A stretch of DNA of 64,000 nucleotides, taken from assembly GCA_021018995.1 (NCBI GenBank), contig CM037584.1, positions 173,866,317-173,930,316 on the forward strand. Reading direction: 5' to 3'. A program made the translations under genes and the position numbers. Under the pieces are notes generated by a model. That model was not told the origin of the DNA, did no database searches, and saw only the letters and a list, made by a program, of their open reading frames with translations. Shown piece after piece: positions 12,462-24,390 of the stretch. Position 1 is the first letter of the stretch. Each line of letters begins with the position of its first letter. The stretch is from Chloranthus sessilifolius (lineage: Eukaryota > Streptophyta > Magnoliopsida > Chloranthales > Chloranthaceae).

Positions 12462-15400
12462 GGCAGAACACCATTATAGCCCACGCACAACAATCTTATG
12501 TCCCTACTCTCTTTTATAATTAGGTGGCAAGGCTTTTTGGGTTCTTATTTTTATTACTCTCCTTAAACGTCTCTCTTCCTGCAAAATATATTTGCCTTTG
12601 AAACAAACGCCCAACCATCCGACTGCATGACTTCGTCCTTCCACCTCTTATTACCACACTCAACCTCATTGTGCTATCGAAGAGGAAACCCTTTTGTGCC
12701 ACAGTAAGTAGCATATATATATATATATATCTTTTCTCTATTCAGAGTGTGAAGATTTTTCACCCTAATGATATCTCGTTCACCCCTTTTCGTTTTGACT
12801 ATAAGGAGGAAGGACACTCCCACCCATTCGTTTAACTTGTAAAGACGCCACACATTGATCAGTTTACGTATAGAACGATCTAAAAATCAAGCGGGCAAAC
12901 CTAGAATCTAACACCTTAACGGCATCGCTTTCTTCGACATTCAAACTTTTGGGATTCAACAATTTGTTACCTTGCAGCATTTGGACTCGAGGTAGGAGAA
13001 TTTTAATGCACAATTACATTTTAGACTTTAAATCATAGGCTTTAATAATGTATTCGAACCATATCTATAATTATTATAATTAAATTTGAACTGTTCGAAT
13101 CGTATGGTATCTAAACATTAGAATTAGTGAAAATAACTTATATTAATTATTGACTTTTGAATATTATACTTTTTGAATTGCAACGAAATATTTGAAATCT
13201 TTTTTGAATGATATATAACTTACATTGAATTATAATCATTAAACCTTTGAACATCGAGCCCTTTGAAATTGAAGCTGGATTAAAATGAGAATTATTTTAT
13301 AAATCATTGAACCTATATACTAGAATTTTGCATGTGATTTAAAGAGATTAATTTGAACCAAATCCTGTACTTTGGTACTTTTGAGCCGTTTCGATGGCCC
13401 ATTGAACCGCACAAGCATCCCTCACAATGCAGGGGCTTGAGCACTTAGAAAATTATTCATTAAATGACGATGATTATGAGGGGATTCCCATCGATAATTG
13501 GAGACTCTAGTGCTATATTTGCGGTAGTGATACTTAAGTTATATTTTTAAGTCATCACAGATTAAGAAGACTGCATCTGAAATTTAATAATGAAACGATT
13601 TAATGGATACCCACATGAAACCTAAGAAATAATGTTATCGAATCTTATATGGAATTAGAACTCATAATATGTACTTTTGAACTCATGATATTTTCTAAAT
13701 TATGTTTTTGTATTTTAATTGCGTTTGAATTTGTCATCGAACTATGCATTGATCGGATAAGATGTAATTTGGCCTTGAACTTTTTCTACTGAGGTTAAAT
13801 AGTTAACTTACCCCGACACTATGTGTCACAAGTACAGAAGTAGTCTCGGATCCCGATTTAGAAGATCCTAACTTTATACTGAAAGACGAGAGAGATCTTC
13901 CTCCGAAGCAGTTTTATCAGTAGATTTCTTTTGGTATTTAGACTTGGTATAGTTTTTTTAAGAACTTTTGAAACTATTATTATTATTTTGGGATATTAAG
14001 TGTCACTGTTTGTGTGACAAACGGCCGTCATCGGTGATTTTGCTTTTAATTTTTACACTTTCGTCATGGTCATTAATACAAATTAATTTGGCTAGGTATA
14101 TTTCTGCATTCAATTTATTTTTGATAGTTTGCACTCTAATTGATACCAAAGAATTTTTGTAATTAGATTATGAATTATGATCTAGCGATCCGGAATTTCT
14201 ATATATTTCGGGTTGAAAATTTCGGGTCGTTACAATAAGATTGGAGCAAAATACAATATTTACCTTATGATTTATTGTAATTAATTATTTAATCAAATAA
14301 TAGTCATTGACTACATTTAATTACAGGATAAAGATTATATTTCGTGCTAATCTTTTGCACTTAGGCTTTTTTTTATATGGAAATGTAATTACATAGGTAG
14401 AAATGAAACTTAGTTTCCAATTGTTGTTGTTTGATAGCTATGTAAGGAAATGGAAATGAAACTAAGTGGGTCCCGCATAGAAATTGAATTTCCACACACC
14501 AAGTCATTTTAGGAGGAAACCATTTCAACCTTTTAAGTGGTTGAAATTAAGTTTCCCACTAACCAAATAACTTTGCTTATTTTTTTCAATTTTGCCAAAT
14601 TTTTTCTCAAGTTTTCCCGATAAATCAGGAATTTTGAAAATTTCCCAAATTTTATTTATTTTTTTACTGAAAACTTCCCAACAATTTTAAAATTACAACT
14701 TTTTACCATCGCCAACCATATAATTCCCCGTTTTCCATTGCTGACTATGCTGGCTAGGACCATTTGTTGATAACTTGCCTTTATAATTAAGACGGAGAGA
14801 GACTTGCCTTTACACTACAAAGCATTTGGTGTACTTGTGACTTTTCAGCCTCTTTATGTTATCTTGTTTATTTTAGTTAGAAAGTCTTTACCCCAAATTC
14901 AAAGAAAGACTTTGATATTTTAGGAACATGTGAAAATGTAATATGGGCTGATTTCACGTTCTATAAATCTTCAGTGCATAAGATTAGAGCAAAATATAAT
15001 ATTTACCTTCTGATCTATTGTAATTAATTGTTTAATCAAATAATAGCCATTGACTACATTTAATTACAGGATAGAGATTATATTTTGTGCTAATCTTTTG
15101 CACTTAGGCCTTTTTTGATATGGAAATATAATTACATAGGTAGAAATGAAAATTAGTTTCCAATTATTGTTGTTTGATAGCTATGTAAGGAAATGGAAAT
15201 GAAACTAAGTGGGTCCCGCATGGAAATTGAATTTCCACACACCAAGTCATTTTAGGAGGAAACCATTTCAACCTTTTAAGTCGCTGAAATTGAGTTTCCC
15301 ACTAACCAAATAACTTTACTTACTTTTTCCAATTTTGTCAAATTTTTTCTCAAGTTTTCCCAATAAATCAAGAATTCTGAAATTTTCCCAAATTTTATTT

Positions 15401-15958
15401 ATTTTTTATCAAAAACTTCCCAACAATAAATCAGGAGAGAGACTTGCCTTTATACACTAAAGCACTTGGCGTACTTGTGACTTTTCAACCTCTTTATCTT
15501 ATCTTGTTTATTTTACTTAGAAAGTCTTTTACCCCAAATTTAAAAAAAGACTTTGATATTTTAGGGAAATGTGAAAATGTAATATAGAGATGATTTTACT
15601 ATTTATAAATCTTCGGTGCATAAGATTGGAGCAAAATACAATATTTATCCTATGATCTATTGTAATTAATTGTTTAATCAAATAATAGTTATTGACTACA
15701 TTTAATTACAAGATAAAGATTATATTTCGTACTAATCTTTTACACTTAGGCCTTGTTTGATAACATGGAAATATAATTACATAGGTAGAAATGAAATTTA
15801 GTTTCCAATTGTTATTGATTGATAGCTATGTAAGAAAATGAAAATGAAACTAAGTGAGCCCCGCATGGAAATTGAATTTCCATACACCAAGTCATTTTAG
15901 GAGGAAACCATTTCAACATTTTAAGTGGCTGAAATTGAGTTCCCACTAACCAAATAAT
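11252..15958. repeat. Tandem array of a 640-740-base unit, about 2.5 copies, split by an insertion
   Basis: Landmarks recur in order. CTCAAGTTTTCCC occurs at about 11270, 14607 and 15350. ATAAGATTNGAGCAAAATA occurs at about 14235, 14979 and 15620. Each unit also contains a piece running from CTTAGGCCTTGTTTGATA to CCCACTAACCAAATAA that resembles a hAT-type MITE. The first unit is interrupted by the LTR at 11647-14234. There is no coding potential; open frames here are short and not shared between copies. Confidence 0.85.
11647..14234. mobile_element. Solo-LTR-like insertion, 2588 bases, with 5-base target duplication
   Basis: The insertion begins TGTAACGATCATGATTTTT and ends TTTCGGGTCGTTACA, so its outermost bases TGTAACGA / TCGTTACA are inverted repeats. 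It is flanked on both sides by ATAAG (11642-11646 and 14235-14239). The flanks rejoin into a sequence present uninterrupted at about 14979 and 15620, so the empty site is visible. There is no gag or pol, primer site or internal LTR pair. Size and ends suit a solo LTR of a Ty3/gypsy element. It contains CT/TA microsatellites at 12253-12293, 12434-12462 and 12714-12730. Confidence 0.85.
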
Positions 15959-15959
15959 A

Positions 15960-17060
15960 ATTTTTTGTCATTTTAAATTCTAAAGTTACTTGTAAAAAAC
16001 CTAAAAGCAAAAAACTTATCTGTTGACTTTTAAAAAGGAACTTCAATTTCTATAATCATCATACCATCATGATCACTATGACCACCACATTATCTTCATG
16101 ATACTCTTTTTAGCTAATATTTAACTTTGGTCAAAGTTTAAATTTTAATCAAACATTAACAGGATTTCTAAGTTATTTAAAGTTTTAACTTTTGATTAAA
16201 CTTTGACTACTGAAAAATGATAATAAGTTGTAAGTTAGAATAATATTGTCAAATTTTTAGGGGTTAAAGATTGACTTTAAGGTCAAACTTTGACTTTTAA
16301 TTAAAATTTTACTTTTTATTAAATTTTGACTTCTATAATTTGTTAGCGAAAAAAGGATACTGCCATCTTGATCTATAATGTGATACTAGATTTTCAATTT
16401 TATTAGTCAATAGTTTGACTTTTAAACAAAATTTATTTTTAATCAAACTCAAAATTATAGATAGAGTCTACTACTACATAAATTTATACCGTATCAGTGC
16501 AATTTTTTTTTGGTCAAAGTTTGACTTTTTGTCAAAATTTGATTTTATATAAAAAGTTACAAATTTACTGATAAAAAAAAAATGTTATAAATTTTACTTA
16601 GTAAAATATTATAATTAAAAATATATATCATTATTTTAATTTATAACTTTAGAAAGCATTGCCTCATTTTTATTGGTCAAAGTTTAACCTTTATTCGAAT
16701 TTTGACTTTAGTCCAAATTTAAGAAATGTATCTTGACAGTAGATAGTGATTTATTGATTTATTTGTATTTTGGTAATGTAAATTTTTATCAGTCAAAGTT
16801 TGATATTTGGTCAAACTTTGACTTTATAATACAATTAGATTTTTTCGAAATTTTATAGCCTAATGAGGTTATCATTTTATTAATTTATTACTTTATAGAA
16901 CATTACCAAATTTTATTTTATTTTTTTTGACATTTGGTCAAAGTTTGACTTTTAAAAAAATAAGTATGTGGTCAAATATTTTACTAGTGTAACCTAGCGA
17001 TGGATATGAATACTATTATGTTGATTTGTAGCTTGGCGGTACATTGCCAAATTTTTTGCC
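15960..17060. repeat. AT-rich region with recurrent GTCAAAGTTTGAC palindromes
   Basis: Perfect or near-perfect copies of the self-complementary word GTCAAAGTTTGAC (or its inverse GTCAAACTTTGAC) occur near 16131, 16282, 16512, 16677, 16792, 16813 and 16938. They are separated by AT-rich filler. Each copy contains TTGAC (W-box core) on both strands. No frame is open over this region. Confidence 0.6.
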
Positions 17061-17815
17061 CAAATGCTCTAAATAACATATCACTATATGAGCTTAGGGT
17101 AGAACCAGTCAAATATTACTTTTTACAATCCTTCATTACGAGCTTGCAAGAGCCTTCAAAATGGATGCATCACTAGTGGGATGGAAACGATGGAGATTTA
17201 GAGGAGACTTTTGGATACCTTTATTCTCAACCTAAGCTTCTTCCTTTTGATTACCAATATGGATGACTGAGACATTGCAGAAGCATGGGTTGTGCAGTCT
17301 ATTCCTCAGTGCCTTTGTCACAAATTTTTTTGAATTAATGGAAATTTTGAAAAAAATCTTGGAATGGCGGTCTGTTAAACTTTTAACTGATTGTTTGCTC
17401 GATTCATTAATTTCTCAAAAAATTTTGGAAATAAGGATTGTGCAATCTCATCCTTACAAGCAAGTAACGTGATCCCTATCGCGCAGAAGGAGCAAAGCCA
17501 ATATTCTCTTATAAGGGAGGCAAGAACTGTGTGATAGGGAACATGAGTTATTATTAAGTAAGCGATAATGGGGGACTCAGGATTCTCATCTAACAAGGCA
17601 AAATTTAAATTTATTTGTTTTAAATTCATATAAATATAAAATGTTAAAAACAAAATCACTTGCAACGTTGCAATTTAAATTTCATCACATACATTTGTGT
17701 TTAGAATAGTCCTTGGGCTTTAGGAAATTTTCTAAAATGTCATTATCATTAATAATATGACTAAACATATCCTTAAAGGGAAAGGAAATGGAGGTTCCAT
17801 GTTTGACCAAAATGT
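17060..17815. other. Non-coding stretch without recognised element
   Basis: Short open frames at 17263-17472 (plus) and 17375-17665 (minus) overlap each other. They show no family resemblance and no splice context. I see no RNA gene or repeat boundary here. Confidence 0.4.
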
Positions 17816-17816
17816 G

Positions 17817-18280
17817 GGGTCCCATTAATTAATGATACCGTTATTTACACCCATATGAAATTGTGACCTCACCCCATCTCCTCCAGCCTGCGTACATTGA
17901 CCACTTTGAATCTACAATAGAGATAACATTTCATTCCAATCTTTCCCACAACCGATCTTGAGAAAATGAGCGTACCATCAGATGATAATTTTTGTATTCC
18001 GCATGGCACAAAACCGAAAAAGTGACTCTAAAATTGCATGGTACACGTTACACTCAAACACAAATTTAGCATGACTTTTTTAGATGTATGCCACGTGGAA
18101 TCGAAAAGTGACTGTCTGATGGTAATACTATGATCCGAAACGCGTTCATGGTCTCAAGATCATTTGTATGGCATATTGGAACGAAAAAATCTCAATCGTC
18201 TAATTCAAAGCAGTCAATGCATGCCGATTGGAGATGATGGGGTGAGATAATAGTTCCACAAGCTGTAATAATGGTACCCT
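17817..18280. mobile_element. Fold-back MITE of the GATGGAGAT family
   Basis: The ends are GGGGTCCCATTAATTAATG and the near-complement AATAATGGTACCCT. The arms pair over more than 150 bases through CTCACCCCATCTCCTCC, TTGAATCTAC and AACATTTCATTCCAATC. The centre carries the GCCACGTGGAATC word typical of this family. Confidence 0.7.
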
Positions 18281-18810
18281 AGGTCTTTGAAAAACAAGCA
18301 CTAAAAAAAAATTAAAAGAGCAGGGGCAGCCGGCCACACTCGCACCCAACGTGGGTTTGCTACTGGTAAGTGGCATTATCAGTGCAAGGTGACTTGGTAC
18401 TTGGGTCAGTTTTGGGATGTGCACCATAAGGAATCACCATGTATACCGTCTCATAAGTGCATCATGATCAGAAAAATCTTTAATGTAAAAGATTAGGATG
18501 AAAAATAATGTCCATCAATTGATAGGAGTCAAATGCCATCTACAATTAATAATTGTCATATAAATCTAACATATCATTAAGTTTAGATGTATTAGACTAC
18601 ATCGAATCCAATGATGGAGATCGATTTTTGTGCCAATCTTTTACACAATGTTCTTGAGACCATGAGCATCAATTCACATAGAAAACATGTAGTATATCGC
18701 ATGCGACGCACTTCAAAAAGCGACCCAAGAGAGTGTTCGAAACACTCCAATCATGTACCTATGGTGGGCAAGTGTCATATAGCAAATAAGTTGAAAATAA
18801 AAATTTGAAA
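18281..18810. other. Non-coding stretch with family fragments
   Basis: No gene was recognised. A GAGATCGATTTTTGTGCCAATC phrase near 18617 and AAAGCGACCC near 18716 are degenerate arm fragments of the local fold-back family. Confidence 0.4.
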
Positions 18811-18819
18811 AAATAATTA

Positions 18820-20611
18820 GGGTTTTTTGCAAATACCCCTGAGTAATGTTAATATTACAAATAACCCCCCAATTATAGCTATTTGCTTTAAACCCCCTGA
18901 GTTAGCATTTTGGTGTTCATAAAACACCCTCTTTAACGAATGCTACTTTATATGGTTAATCAGCCGTTAAAGAATAACCTAAATACCATATTTATTCTTT
19001 TTAAAATTAAATTACTAAATTGCCACCCTCTACACATGGTAAGAGTAATTTTAAATCCACCCCTCCACTTACAAAAAAGAGTAGTTTTAAATCCACCCAC
19101 CAAATATTTGAGTTCACCCACGCTGAAAAATATTGACTTCATTGAATCAGACGATGGAGATCATTTATCGTCCCAACCTTTCACACGATGGATCTTGATA
19201 TCACAATGGCACCATTAGACGGTTGACTGCATTGAATCGGACGATGGAGATCATTTATCGTCCCAACCTTTCACACAATGTATCTTGAGATCATGGTGGC
19301 ACCATCAGACAATTGACTGCATTGAATTGGACGATGGAGGTCGTTTATCATCCCAACCATTCACACAATGGATCTTGAGACCATGGTGGTACCATCAAAC
19401 GGTTGATTGCATTGAATCAGACGATGGAGATTGTTTATCGTCCCAACCTTTCACACAATAGATCTTGAAATCATGGTGGCACCATCAGATGGTTGATTTT
19501 TTATTTCATGTGATACATACCCAAAAAAATGACCTTAAAAGTAATTTTAACCGTATATGTGATGTTAAGGTCACTTTTATGAGATGTGTGCCACGAAATA
19601 AAACATTGATCGTCTAATGGTATGCCTAAACGAACTCCGTCGCCTTATTCAATACAATCAATGTATTTTAGCGTGGGTGAACTCAAAGATTTGGTGGATG
19701 GAAGCAGACGCGGTTAGGCAATCCAATTCCTAAAAATGGGTCTTCAATCATATAGGAAATTGGAGGGACGAATATTTTGGGTGGAACATGTAGATTGAAG
19801 GTTTTCATTTCAAGAATAATTGCATCGTTTGCCACAAATCCTCCATTAGTTAAGTATTCGTCCAAACGTTGACATGCTTTAATGGGGGAATCACCCATCA
19901 GATGAGTCTTGAATATGATGGGTGAATGAAGGGTCTTTTAGAAGAGTACCTTTAAATCCACCCACTAAATCTTTAAGTTCACCCACGCTGAAACACGTTG
20001 ATTGAATTGAATTGAACGATGGAGATCATTTATCCTCCCAATCTTTCACATGATGGATCTTGAGATCATGATCATACCATCAGACGATCAGTGTTTTATT
20101 TCACGTGACACACATCTCAGAAAAGTGACCTTAACATCACGTGCATGCTTAAAATTGATATTAAGGTCACTTTTAGGAGCGTGTACCACATGAAATAAAA
20201 AATTGGCCGTCTGATGGTACACCCATGATCTAAAGATCAATCTCATGAAAGATTGGGACGATAAAAAATCTCCCTCGTTTGATTCAATAACTCAAAGATT
20301 TGCGTGATTTAAAGGTACTCCTTTTAGAATAGTGATCAATTATAATGGCATGACTTGTAAATAAAGGTGAATGAAGGGCCTTTTAGAATGGTGATAAACT
20401 TTAATGGCATGACTTGTAAATATAGATGAATGAAGGGCCTTTTAGAATGGTGGTATTTTTAAAATATTGGTTTCATTAATGGCAAAATAGGCTTTCCGTC
20501 CATAAACTCACGGCTAGTTAACGGGGGGTTATATGAAACAGAATAAATACCCATAACTTAGGGGGTTTCTTATAATATTAGTATAACACAGGGGATATAT
20601 GCAAAAAACCC
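18820..20611. mobile_element. Mutator-like non-autonomous element with perfect 9-base target duplication
   Basis: The left end is GGGTTTTTTGCAAATACCCC and the right end, read on the other strand, is GGGTTTTTTGCATATATCCC. The inverted repeats extend imperfectly for about 150 bases. AAATAATTA lies directly outside both ends (18811-18819 and 20612-20620), which is the 9-base duplication typical of Mutator-like elements. The 1792-base interior has no transposase. It holds arms of the GATGGAGAT fold-back family, including a 4 x 90-base array and a second palindromic segment (19660-20300), so it is a composite. Confidence 0.85.
19134..19500. repeat. Four tandem 90-base units inside the Mutator-like element
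   Basis: ATTGAATYRGACGATGG starts at 19141, 19231, 19321 and 19411, an exact 90-base spacing. Each unit continues through TCGTCCCAACCTTTCACAC, TGGATCTTGA and GGCACCATCAGACGGTTGA. Units differ at a few positions each. The unit corresponds to one arm of the local fold-back MITE family. Confidence 0.9.
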
Positions 20612-20620
20612 AAATAATTA

Positions 20621-21172
20621 AATAATTAAAGGGGATGAGATCTAAGGCTCTATTTGGCAAAGTTGCAACTGAAAAGCACTTTTCAGGTGAGGGAATGTAC
20701 TTTTGTGAGAGAACTTGTCTGGAATATGACACACCTCTAGCTAAAATATGCAATTGGTTATTCTCAAAATGATGTTTTGGAGAAGAGGCCAATGCTGCTT
20801 CTCAAATATGTGTTTATTTAAAGGGTGTGTTTGGGCATAAGGAAAGTGATAGAAATTGAAGGATCGGATTTATAAATTCTCCATTTTCTTCTGTTTGGGT
20901 TGCAAATATGGATAAGAAAAGATAATTCAAACTTCCTGTATTTTAAAATCCGAGGAGGACACTCCCAATGTTTTTTCCGTCCCTTCAGAAAATGGTAGAC
21001 GCTCCTTTTCTTATATTTTTGGATGTGATTATTTTCATCACGTGAAATTGTTACCTCAACTCATCTCCTCCAGGTGGCATGCATTAACTACTTTGAATCA
21101 GAGGATAGAGATAAAAACAATGTTCTTATTCATTTTATGTCATTTACAATTGTGAGAACTATTAGTAGGATG
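20621..21172. other. Non-coding stretch with MITE termini
   Basis: AAGGGTGTGTTTGGGCATAA at about 20820 resembles a hAT-type MITE end, without a clear partner. 21034-21120 is a partial arm of the GATGGAGAT family. No gene was seen. Confidence 0.4.
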
Positions 21173-21376
21173 GGCATTGGACAGGTCCAACTGGTTGAGC
21201 CTAATTTCATGTTAAACCACATCTGTAGACGTTGGATATGACAGAATGTTGACTACATGTCATCCTATAAAATTTGATACCCGTGGAAAGTCAAGATTCT
21301 CTCATATTCAATGATTGCAGATTTGGTTGAACACAAAATTAAGTTCAACCAATTAGACCTAACCATTGCTATACTA
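21173..21376. mobile_element. Fold-back element, 204 bases
   Basis: The left arm begins TAGTAGGATGGGCATTGGAC and contains CAACTGGTTGAGCCTAATTT. Reading inward from the right gives TAGTATAGCAATGGTTAGG and TAATTGGTTGAACTTAATTT. The arms pair over roughly 85 bases each. No coding capacity. Confidence 0.7.
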
Positions 21377-21596
21377 GGATGGGATATTACATGTGACGAT
21401 GTATAACGGCAAGCGGATACGAGGGTCCCTCTTCGTATGCAATTTTCCGTAACCATAAGTTAAAAAGCACGTTAATGTATTTACTCTTTGGTTTATCAAA
21501 CAACCGCTCACACTCAACTTGTCAGTTATAATGGTGAAACACGTTTCATTTGGCAATTAAACGTATCCTAAGTTGTTTCCCTAAGTAAAGCTCTTA

Positions 21597-22006
21597 GGGT
21601 ACCTCTAAACGCGAAAGTGTCCACGTTTCACGTTTGAAACCCCTTTAAAGTCATTGATTCCTTCAAATCAAATGTTGGAGATCGTTTTTCTCCTCGATCT
21701 TCCACACAATAGATCTTGAGATCATAATGCACCTATCAGACGACCAATTTTTTATTTTATGTGTCACAGATCCCCATAAAATAGCCCTCGAATCATATGG
21801 CACACATTCAAACATGATTTTAAGGCCATTTTTAGGGATATTTGACACATGTACTAAATAAATTACCGTCTGATAAGCATGTCATGATCTCAAGATTTAT
21901 TGTGTGGAATATTGGGGTGAAAACAATCTCCATCATCGAAGGAATCGATGGTTTTCAAGGGGCCTTGGCCGTGAGAGAGAACGGTTGGGCGCCTTTAGGG
22001 GTACCC
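21597..22006. mobile_element. Fold-back MITE of the GATGGAGAT family
   Basis: The ends GGGTACCTCTAAACGCG and CGCCTTTAGGGGTACCC are inverted. The arms continue through CTCGATCTTCCACACAATAG and its complement around 21900. Central words are TTTTTATTTTATGTGTCACA on the left and TGACACATGTACTAAATAAA on the right. No coding capacity. Confidence 0.75.
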
Positions 22007-22083
22007 AAGCTCTTCTTAGAAAAAGAATGTTTTATACAACATATTAATGTTTCTTTCATTGCACATATTTATATTTATATTGG

Positions 22084-22748
22084 AGTGATTTACTTAAAAA
22101 GGCCCTGTGCCATTTTTTATCACCTGATAGTCGGATGCTAATATTTATAACCCATGAGCGCCCCAGCACCTTCTGAACGGGCATGTAAGGAGTTTGTGCA
22201 AGGGTATCTTAAAGGGATAATGACATTTTTACCCTTGATATATATGTGCCCTTAAAATAGATTAAATTACAGTTATGCCCTAATAGAAGCAAAGGCCCTA
22301 ATCGGTTTTCTTCTCTTGCATTGTTCTTTAGCTGGTTTGTGTGTTTCTTCTCACAGTGCAAGTGTCGGAGAAGAAGACCCTGTGTGGAAGTTTGGAGAAG
22401 ACGAATCAGAGGGCGGCAGTTTTCGGTCGTCTAGAGGAGAAATACCTAGAAGAGGGTGTTGCTATTTCTTCTACCTCCACTTCTTCTTCTTCTTCTTCTT
22501 TTTTTTCTATCCTTCTTGATTTCTTTTGGAGAAGATGAACCAAAAGCAGAGGGCGACAACTTCGGTCATCTAAAGGAGAAAGTGTAAGAGCCCTTTTAGT
22601 GGGGGCAGTCTCAGCATAAAGGGGGGGGGGGGGGGGGATGCTAAACGGCAGTGTAAACCTGTATTGGGGCGCTCTCGCGTAATTAAAAAAAATATATCGG
22701 ATTGCGTGATAAAATACTTAGGGGGGCGTGATTAAGTACTTTTCTCTT
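22084..22748. mobile_element. Inverted-repeat element carrying GC-richer cargo
   Basis: The left end GTGATTTACTTAAAAAGGCC...CATGAGCGCCCC pairs imperfectly with the right end GGGGCGCTCTCGCG...GTGATTAAGTACTTTT. Between them, 22300-22600 is less AT-rich and open in two frames on the plus strand, with a (TTC)n run and a G17 tract at 22621-22637. This could be captured host sequence, but I recognise no protein in it. Confidence 0.45.
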
Positions 22749-22798
22749 TATATTGACCACAAGAAAAAACAATGGGACTGATCACTCTCTAAACATTA

Positions 22799-23165
22799 GG
22801 GTACCTCTGTTTGCACCCACGCATTCTTTAGAAGCGTCCACATCTCAAACCCATTTAAAATCATTGATTGCTCAGGATCAGATGATGGAGATCGTATTTC
22901 ACCTCGATCTTCCAAATAATAGATCTTAAGATCATGGCACACCTATCAGGCAGTCAATAATTTATTGCATGTGTCACAAATCCTAGAAATGATCCTTGAA
23001 TCATATGGCACACATCGCGCTCAAATGCAAATGTAGGGCCATTTTCTCGGGATTTGTGACACATGGAATCTAAAAATGTCCGTCCGTTAGATGCGCCGTG
23101 ATCTCAAGATCTATCTTGTGGAAGATCGGGTTGAAAAAAATCTCCATCATCTGATCCGAAATTAT
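22799..23165. mobile_element. Fold-back MITE of the GATGGAGAT family, right end truncated
   Basis: It starts GGGTACCTCTGTTTGCACCC and carries the usual arms, up to CTCCATCATCTGATCCGAAA. The outer part of the right arm is missing. It is replaced by an ATCATAAACG repeat (23160-23280) of unknown origin. Confidence 0.65.
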
Positions 23166-23378
23166 CATAAACGCTATAATCATAAACGTTTATGATAGGT
23201 GCGCCAATCTCTATAGCCTTTTTCTTCACCTCATGTATCGTCGATGGGGCACTATAATCATAAACGCTGCTTTGCGAACCATGATATAGCAGCTACGAGC
23301 CAAGGTTATTTTGTAATTTCCATAAAAAAACAGGGGCAGAATGTTATTTCACATAGCCAGTATTCGCGCAACAGTTTG

Positions 23379-23463
23379 AAACCCTAGCCGCTCCATTTGC
23401 TATAAAAACCCTAACACCCCTACTCTTTAAACCCCAACTCTTAAACCCTTAGGCGTTTGAGGT
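23379..23463 (+). promoter_or_regulatory. Candidate core promoter: TATA box plus teloboxes
   Basis: TATAAAA lies at 23401-23407, overlapped by a perfect telobox AAACCCTAA (23406-23414). A second variant, AAACCCTAG, lies at 23379-23387. Teloboxes near a TATA box are typical of plant ribosomal-protein, translation-factor and snoRNA genes. A pyrimidine-rich stretch follows where transcription should start (about 23430). GAG|GTAAAA at 23459-23467 could be the donor of a short non-coding first exon. The first feature downstream on this strand that fits such a promoter is the H/ACA array, then the RNA-binding-protein gene. Confidence 0.55.
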
Positions 23464-24000
23464 AAAAATAAAAATGCACCCATAAACTCTAATCCATGTG
23501 GTTTTCAGTTCGTGTTTTGATTATCCAGTAGTTACAAACAATGTGAATGATGCTTTATTAGACTCATTGACTTGCATTTTTTTTTTTTTTTTTTTTTAAA
23601 TTTATTTAGATCTGTTGTTGGTTTGTGATGAACTTGTTTTATCTGTCTAGTAACTTTTTATTTATAATTTATTTTTTTTGGCCTCTGGTCTGTATTCTGT
23701 TGCATGATGAACTTGTGTTCTCTATTTAATTATTTGATTTGGTAATATATCTTAGTGCCATTTTTATTGTCTTTTAACTGCTCTAATAAGGTGATCTATT
23801 TATATTCTGTAAATAGTATATATTTCCACAGATTGAATGAGAGCATTCCTTGTTTATAGGCTAGTATTATGAATTTAGTATTGATGGCCGACTCGTCCAT
23901 TACTGAAACCGATTCGGGCTGTCAGCCGAGTCTGGTTTGTCTCTGCCAAGTGGCTATGGTGTTTATTTCCAGAAATATTAAGTGGATGAGTGGTATAGTT
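23464..24000. other. Non-coding, possible intron or leader
   Basis: AT-rich with a T19 tract at 23578-23596. No gene was seen. If the candidate donor at 23462 is used, this would be intronic. Confidence 0.35.
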
Positions 24001-24165
24001 GTGACCAAGGTTCAAAATTTCAGCCGAAATGTTTCAGTTTTGGTCCCCCACCGAAACCAAAATGATAACTAAAATTATTGGAATTTTTTGTATTGTGTTG
24101 AAGTTTTTGGCCAAAATTCTAAATTTCGGTTCAAAATTCCACCAAAACCGAAATGAAATCCTAAA
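24000..24165. repeat. AAACCGAAAT-family repeat
   Basis: CAGCCGAAATGTTTCAGTTT and AAATTTCGGTTCAAAATTCC are part of the same GGTTTCGG-type family seen at 2180-2790. It is short and degenerate. Confidence 0.4.
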
Positions 24166-24390
24166 TTTGCATCATTGGTTGGGACTCTTATAATCTCAGT
24201 TCAGATCAAGTTGACTCACTTGTCTTTTGAACCTTGGTTAAAAGAGTAAATTTGATATGAGATTGACTCCTTTCTAGGGCTGTCAATGGGTTGGGTCGGA
24301 CTTGATAGGTCATCATTTGAGCTGTGCTCAACCCAAAAATTATGATCATATGAGTTTTTATATCATTCAATCACGGCACTTAAGATACTG

